A stretch of DNA of 9,418 bases from Candidatus Equibacterium intestinale (GTDB taxonomy: Bacteria > Bacteroidota > Bacteroidia > Bacteroidales > UBA932), in contig JAGHVP010000184.1 of assembly GCA_018064305.1 (NCBI GenBank), forward strand, positions 1-9,418, in the 5' to 3' direction. A model generated the notes under the pieces. That model made no database searches, was not told the origin of the DNA, and was given only the letters and a program-made list of their open reading frames with translations. Of this stretch, positions 6,672 to 9,418 are shown in pieces. The first letter of the stretch is position 1. Each line of letters starts with the position of its first letter. The translations under genes were made by a program, and so were the position numbers.

Positions 6672-7064
6672 TTATGCTACTCTGAGCTTCATGACGAATA
6701 TATTGCACTTGTTTTCAAAGTGGTAGTCTACAGTATCCATCATCTTCTTGCAGACGAAGATGCCGAGTCCGCCTATGGAGCGTTTTTCCAGCGGCGCAGT
6801 GATATCGGGGTCTGGTGCTGCCAGAGGATCGAACTGTATTCCTCCGTCGCGGAAGCCTATTGTGAGCAGGCTGCCTTCACGTTCTGTCCACACCTCGATC
6901 CATGTAGAACCCGAGTAAGCCAAGATATTCTCTTCAACTTCCTCCACGCAAAGTCTGATCTTGAATTTACAGTCTTCTGAAAGGCCGTCTACCTCAGCGC
7001 TGTTCAGCACAGCCTCTATTATTTCAGCATTTCTGCCTTCTACAGGTTCGAATTTGTGTTTCAT
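6672..7064 (-). CDS. RsbW-like GHKL ATPase / serine kinase
   Basis: A 130-residue HATPase_c_2 (RsbW/SpoIIAB-type) protein, probably the kinase that phosphorylates the STAS partner and, when free, binds an output protein. The N box is EEVEENILAYS (41-51) with Asn46 as the Mg-ATP ligand. The G1 box is FRDGGIQFDPL (71-81) with Asp73, and the G2 lid is SIGGLGIFVCKKMMD (96-110). The C-terminal strand is CNIFVMKL. It is the first gene of the leftward module, with ATG at 7064. No sigma factor or other output gene is next to it, so its target is not evident. It may act only as a kinase, or bind a distant sigma factor or another protein. Confidence 0.92.
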   Translation of the reverse strand: MKHKFEPVEGRNAEIIEAVLNSAEVDGLSEDCKFKIRLCVEEVEENILAYSGSTWIEVWTEREGSLLTIGFRDGGIQFDPLAAPDPDITAPLEKRSIGGLGIFVCKKMMDTVDYHFENKCNIFVMKLRVA

Positions 7065-7191
7065 ATTGTAGTTATCAATTATGATTAAGTATGCAGTTAA
7101 AAAAAATAAGCCGGTAAAGATTTATGTTGGATTTTTCATGTATTTCGAATGCGGAAAGAGGGAGCGTAGCCATAGTTACATGACCGATTAA

Positions 7192-7199
7192 CAAATTTA
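7192..7199 (-). promoter_or_regulatory. Candidate -7 box for partner-switching operon
   Basis: On the minus strand this reads TAAATTTG, matching TAnnTTTG. The start site would be near 7186, leaving a leader of about 120 nt before the ATG at 7064. A second match, TATTTTTG at 7258-7265 on the same strand, would give a leader of about 190 nt. The region is AT-rich, so chance matches are expected, and neither has a clear -33 TTTG at the usual spacing. Confidence 0.35.
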
Positions 7200-7289
7200 A
7201 AAGACAGAAAAAACACACATAAAGATTACCACATTATTTCTCAATGATTCCTAAGGACAAAAATAATACATTTCAACGACAAAAAAAAG

Positions 7290-7607
7290 TCACGACAAAC
7301 TTATTAGAAGCTGTTTAAATTTGATTGCCGGATTTAAACAGTTTCTTGAACGAGATGAGTGGCGTGTAACTATGGCAGTAAATATCCAGTCAGCAGCAAC
7401 TCCTACAGAGGAGGCCCCTTTCTTATCAAGAATATGTATCCGCCAGCATGGTAACACCTTCAGGCATCTCATGGAAGTGTCTCGATTGTATTTGCCAAGT
7501 TCATCAGAAACTTCACTGCCACATGCACATTTTCTTTCAAAATGGACATTCTGACTTCTGGCAAAAGTACCTGCAGTATAGATTATGATGTCGGCATCCT
7601 TCATCAT
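7290..7607 (-). CDS. Doubtful hypothetical ORF (105 aa)
   Basis: Unrecognised. In its favour: an AGGAGG at 7615-7620 sits 7 nt upstream of the ATG at 7607 on the minus strand, and the first 35 residues (MMKDADIIIYTAGTFARSQ, then a KCACGS pair of Cys) read like protein. Against it: the later half is rich in Ser/Arg with no motif, the 3' end runs straight through the 14-bp inverted repeat at 7307-7345, and Bacteroidetes rarely depend on strong Shine-Dalgarno sites. It may be a small gene, a decayed gene fragment or non-coding DNA. Confidence 0.22.
   Translation of the reverse strand: MMKDADIIIYTAGTFARSQNVHFERKCACGSEVSDELGKYNRDTSMRCLKVLPCWRIHILDKKGASSVGVAADWIFTAIVTRHSSRSRNCLNPAIKFKQLLISLS
7307..7345. 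repeat. 14-bp inverted repeat, 11-base spacer
   Basis: gaagctgtttaaat (7307-7320) is the reverse complement of atttaaacagtttc (7332-7345) apart from one position, which would be a G-U pair in plus-strand RNA. The centre is ttgattgccgg. There is no U-tract directly after it on either strand. It could be a regulator-binding palindrome, an mRNA hairpin, or a remnant of a mobile-element end. Confidence 0.7.
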
Positions 7608-7625
7608 CCCGTAGCCTCCTCCGCC

Positions 7626-7633
7626 TATTTTTG
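7626..7633 (+). promoter_or_regulatory. Candidate -7 box upstream of peptidase gene (TATTTTTG)
   Basis: Matches TAnnTTTG; it would start transcription near 7640 and give a leader of about 110 nt before the ATG at 7750. It competes with the closer match at 7732-7739. Confidence 0.3.
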
Positions 7634-7731
7634 GTCATAATACCTATATTCATAGAGAATGAGTATTGCAATTGACCTGAATTTGATAGTCATACAAAAG
7701 AAATGAAACACTTCAAATAGAACTTTTTATG

Positions 7732-7739
7732 TAAGTTTG
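7732..7739 (+). promoter_or_regulatory. Candidate -7 box adjacent to peptidase ATG (TAAGTTTG)
   Basis: TAAGTTTG matches TAnnTTTG but ends only 10 bp before the ATG at 7750, so a start about 6 nt downstream would leave a leader of about 5 nt or none. The ATG choice is well supported by the signal peptide that follows. If this box is used, the mRNA is nearly leaderless. Confidence 0.4.
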
Positions 7740-7749
7740 CAAAAAAAAC

Positions 7750-9030
7750 ATGAAGTTCGGCAAACTATTCACAGCAGCATGCTGCCTCTCGCTCACCATT
7801 TTTCAGACCATGGCTCAGGAACACGGCCGCCTGCGCGACTACGGCATCACTCCGGGCATTTTCGAGCCGGGGCAGTGGAATGCAATAACTGACGTGCCTG
7901 GTGTCACTGTGGGGCATGTGACCCTTATCGGAAAAGAGATGCGCACCGGCGTCACTGCCATTGTGCCGCACCAGGGCAACCTGTTCACTCAGAAGACTCC
8001 GGCAGCGGTGTATGTGGGCAACGGCTTCGGAAAGTTGTGCGGCACCACTCAGGTGTGCGAGCTTGGCAACATCGAGGTGCCGGTGATCCTTACAAACACG
8101 CTTAGTGTAGCGCAGGGAATCGAGGGTGTGATAGATTATACGATTGCCCGCAACCCTGGTTGCCGCAGTGTGAATGCGGTTGTGGGTGAGACTAATGATT
8201 CGGGCTTGAACAATATTCAGAAGCGTTTCGTGAGGGCGAAGCATGTGGTGAAGGCGATTGAAAGTGCGAAGAGCGGCCCTGTGGAGGAAGGTCCGGTGGG
8301 TGCCGGTGCGGGCACTGTCTGCTTCGGTTTCAAGGGTGGCATCGGAACATCTTCACGTGTGCTGCCGGCCGCCTATGGTGGATATACTGTAGGTGTGCTG
8401 GTGCAGACCAACTATGGCGGAGTGCTTGAGATTGACGGCGTGAAGGTGGGCGAAGCTCTCGGGCACTACAGTTTCAAGAATGCCGTGGAGAAAGAGCGTG
8501 CCGCAAAGGCTAAGGCTGCTGAGCAGGCGCAGGAGCCGGCTGCTGATGCAGGCAAGACAGCCGACGGCAGGATGCTGGCCGATGCAGAGATGCAGAAGGC
8601 TGACAGCAGGATGCTGGCTGATGCAGGCAAGGCGGCCGATGGCGCCGTCAGGCTGAACCCTGACGGCAGCTGTATGATGGTGCTCATCACCGATGCTCCT
8701 GTGGACGCGCGCAACCTCGAAAGGATGGCAAAGCGTGTGATGATGGGCATGGCAAAGACCGGCGGAATTGCCTCAAACGGCAGCGGTGACTATGTCATCG
8801 CGCTCTCCGTCAGCCCCGACAACCTGATAGACGAATCCAAACCTTTCTATACTCCTACCCTGCTTCAGAACGAGGCGATTTCTCCCCTCTTCGAGGCTGC
8901 CATCGAGGCCACCGAAGAAGCTCTCTGGAACTCCCTCTTCGCAGGCTACGACTGCAAAGATCTCAACGGCAACACCGTCCCGGCCCTCCCCATCGACGAA
9001 GTAGTGAAGCTGCTGAAATCCAGGGAATAA
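7750..9030 (+). CDS. Secreted P1-family (DmpA-like) self-processing aminopeptidase
   Basis: A 426-residue P1 peptidase (MEROPS S58, DmpA/BapA fold), an N-terminal-nucleophile-type hydrolase that cleaves itself into alpha and beta chains and trims N-terminal residues from small peptides or amides. Residues 1-22 are a signal peptide with a likely cut at TMA|QE, so the mature enzyme is periplasmic or exported. The body opens with RLRDYGITPG and ITDVPGVTVGHVTL, family hallmarks. Asn221 in VQTNYGG matches the DmpA oxyanion/active-site Asn. PDGSCMMVLITDAP places the cleavage at Gly306|Ser307, making Ser307 the nucleophile and the beta chain 120 residues. SNGSGDYVIA (342-351) is conserved. Residues about 244-303, just before the cut, form an unusual Ala/Lys/Asp-rich linker with internal repeats. 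It stands alone on its strand. The natural substrate is not evident. Confidence 0.94.
   Translation: MKFGKLFTAACCLSLTIFQTMAQEHGRLRDYGITPGIFEPGQWNAITDVPGVTVGHVTLIGKEMRTGVTAIVPHQGNLFTQKTPAAVYVGNGFGKLCGTTQVCELGNIEVPVILTNTLSVAQGIEGVIDYTIARNPGCRSVNAVVGETNDSGLNNIQKRFVRAKHVVKAIESAKSGPVEEGPVGAGAGTVCFGFKGGIGTSSRVLPAAYGGYTVGVLVQTNYGGVLEIDGVKVGEALGHYSFKNAVEKERAAKAKAAEQAQEPAADAGKTADGRMLADAEMQKADSRMLADAGKAADGAVRLNPDGSCMMVLITDAPVDARNLERMAKRVMMGMAKTGGIASNGSGDYVIALSVSPDNLIDESKPFYTPTLLQNEAISPLFEAAIEATEEALWNSLFAGYDCKDLNGNTVPALPIDEVVKLLKSRE
8542..8631 (+). repeat. In-frame tandem duplication in peptidase linker
   Basis: gctgatgcaggcaag occurs at 8542-8556 and exactly again at 8617-8631 (75 bp apart), and gcaggatgctggc-gatgcag at 8567-8586 and 8606-8625 (39 bp apart, one mismatch). 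Both offsets are multiples of three, so the frame is kept; the protein shows ADGRMLADA / ADSRMLADA units of 13 residues. Confidence 0.85.
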
Positions 9031-9418
9031 CCAGGACGAGCAGCCTTATGCTCAAACTTTGATACCCCCCGCATCGGACTGTTTCTCGGGCTGGGTACCG
9101 GGGACTGTTCACGAAAATGCGGGAAAACGTGAACGGTCTCCCCGCTAGCGGCCGTTTCGAGGTCTGAAAGCCGGACACTGTTCACGAAAATTGCGGAAAA
9201 CGTGAACGGTCCCCCTGCTAGCGGCCGTTTCGAGGTCTGAAAGCCGGGGAGTGTTCACGAAAACTGCGGAAAACGTGAACGGTCCCACCAATTCCAGTTC
9301 TTTCCGGCGCTGAATGCCGGACACTGTTCACACAAATGCGGCAAAACGTGAACGGTCTCGAAAATGAAAGGTGGGGCCGCGCCTCTGCCGCACTGGCAGC
9401 TGTGCTGCGGAGCATCTT
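9031..9418. other. Non-coding region downstream of the peptidase gene
   Basis: No gene is supported here. Short open frames exist on the minus strand, but they cross a tandem repeat whose 73-bp period is not a multiple of three and so cannot keep a frame. The region is occupied by the hairpin array (about 9065-9356). The final 60 bp (9359-9418) are GC-rich without a recognised feature. No T-tract terminator follows the peptidase gene. Confidence 0.75.
9065..9356. repeat. Four-unit tandem hairpin array, exact 73-bp period
   Basis: Four units (9065-9137, 9138-9210, 9211-9283, 9284-9356) each have about 39-42 bp of spacer followed by a hairpin. The left arm gttcacg starts at 9107, 9180, 9253 and 9326, exactly 73 bp apart; the right arm cgtgaac follows a 14-base loop of the form aaaa-tgcgg-aaaa. 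In unit 1 the flanks ggggact and ggtctcc extend the stem to about 14 bp with G-U pairs. Unit 4 has gttcaca, costing one pair. Spacers 2 and 3 are nearly identical; spacers 1 and 4 are diverged but stay in register (gtttc...ctg...ccgg). The hairpins are better conserved than the spacers, which suggests selection on the palindrome. Confidence 0.9.

Larger units (their letters stand above)
7065..7749. other. Long AT-rich divergent intergenic region
   Basis: 685 bp separate the leftward partner-switching operon from the rightward peptidase gene. I see candidate promoters for both directions, a 14-bp inverted repeat (7307-7345) and one weak small ORF (7290-7607), listed separately. Positions 7065-7290 are strongly AT-rich and read as leader/control DNA for the kinase gene. 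I find no tRNA, rRNA or known riboswitch by eye. Confidence 0.7.

Noticed and set aside
7321..7554. Plus-strand 77-aa frame
   Set aside because: It starts at a TTG inside the inverted repeat and has no motif and no promoter at a suitable distance.
9104..9356. CRISPR array (palindromic 34-bp repeat, about 39-bp spacers, regular period)
   Set aside because: Two of the intervening spacers (9138-9176 and 9211-9249) are almost identical and the others are diverged versions of the same sequence, not unique spacers. No cas genes are present.
8946..9415. Minus-strand short frames across the hairpin array (8946-9185, 9218-9415)
   Set aside because: The 73-bp period shifts frame at each unit, and the first frame is antisense to the 3' end of the peptidase gene.

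Overview
The window looks like chromosomal DNA from a member of the Bacteroidales (Bacteroidetes). The evidence is the surE-lpxB pairing, the protein sequence styles, a typical Bacteroidetes lipobox (FTSC), and several upstream matches to the Bacteroidetes -7 promoter consensus TAnnTTTG. The family cannot be fixed from this sequence alone; a gut commensal is plausible.

Layout, left to right. (1) Positions 1-308 hold no convincing gene but contain a long, nearly perfect hairpin (99-155) and degenerate 19-bp GC-rich repeats (165-282). (2) A leftward set, 3237 to 309, probably one transcription unit: surE (nucleotidase), lpxB (lipid A disaccharide synthase), a short radical SAM protein resembling glycyl-radical-enzyme activases, and a small protein with a four-cysteine cluster, an apparent internal lipoprotein signal and a Pro-rich tail. 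The last two genes overlap by 26 bp. (3) A compact divergent promoter region (3238-3368) leads to rightward gapA (glycolytic GAPDH), which ends at a bidirectional terminator (4406-4437). (4) A leftward three-gene partner-switching module, 7064 to 4461: RsbW-like ATPase/kinase, membrane-bound dCache-HAMP-SpoIIE/PP2C phosphatase, and a STAS anti-anti-sigma-like protein, packed with 2-20 nt gaps. (5) A 685-bp AT-rich gap with candidate promoters, a 14-bp inverted repeat and one doubtful small ORF. (6) A secreted P1-family (DmpA-like, MEROPS S58) self-processing aminopeptidase, 7750-9030, with a repeat-expanded linker before its cleavage site. (7) A non-coding array of four hairpin units at an exact 73-bp period, about 9065-9356.

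How the genes work together: surE-lpxB links envelope lipid A synthesis with nucleotide housekeeping. The kinase, phosphatase and STAS protein form a complete phosphorylation switch in which the phosphatase senses an extracytoplasmic signal; no sigma factor or other output is present in the window. The two least explained items are the radical SAM plus Cys-cluster/lipobox small-protein pair and the 73-bp hairpin array. All assignments rest on reading motifs by eye; no searches were run.
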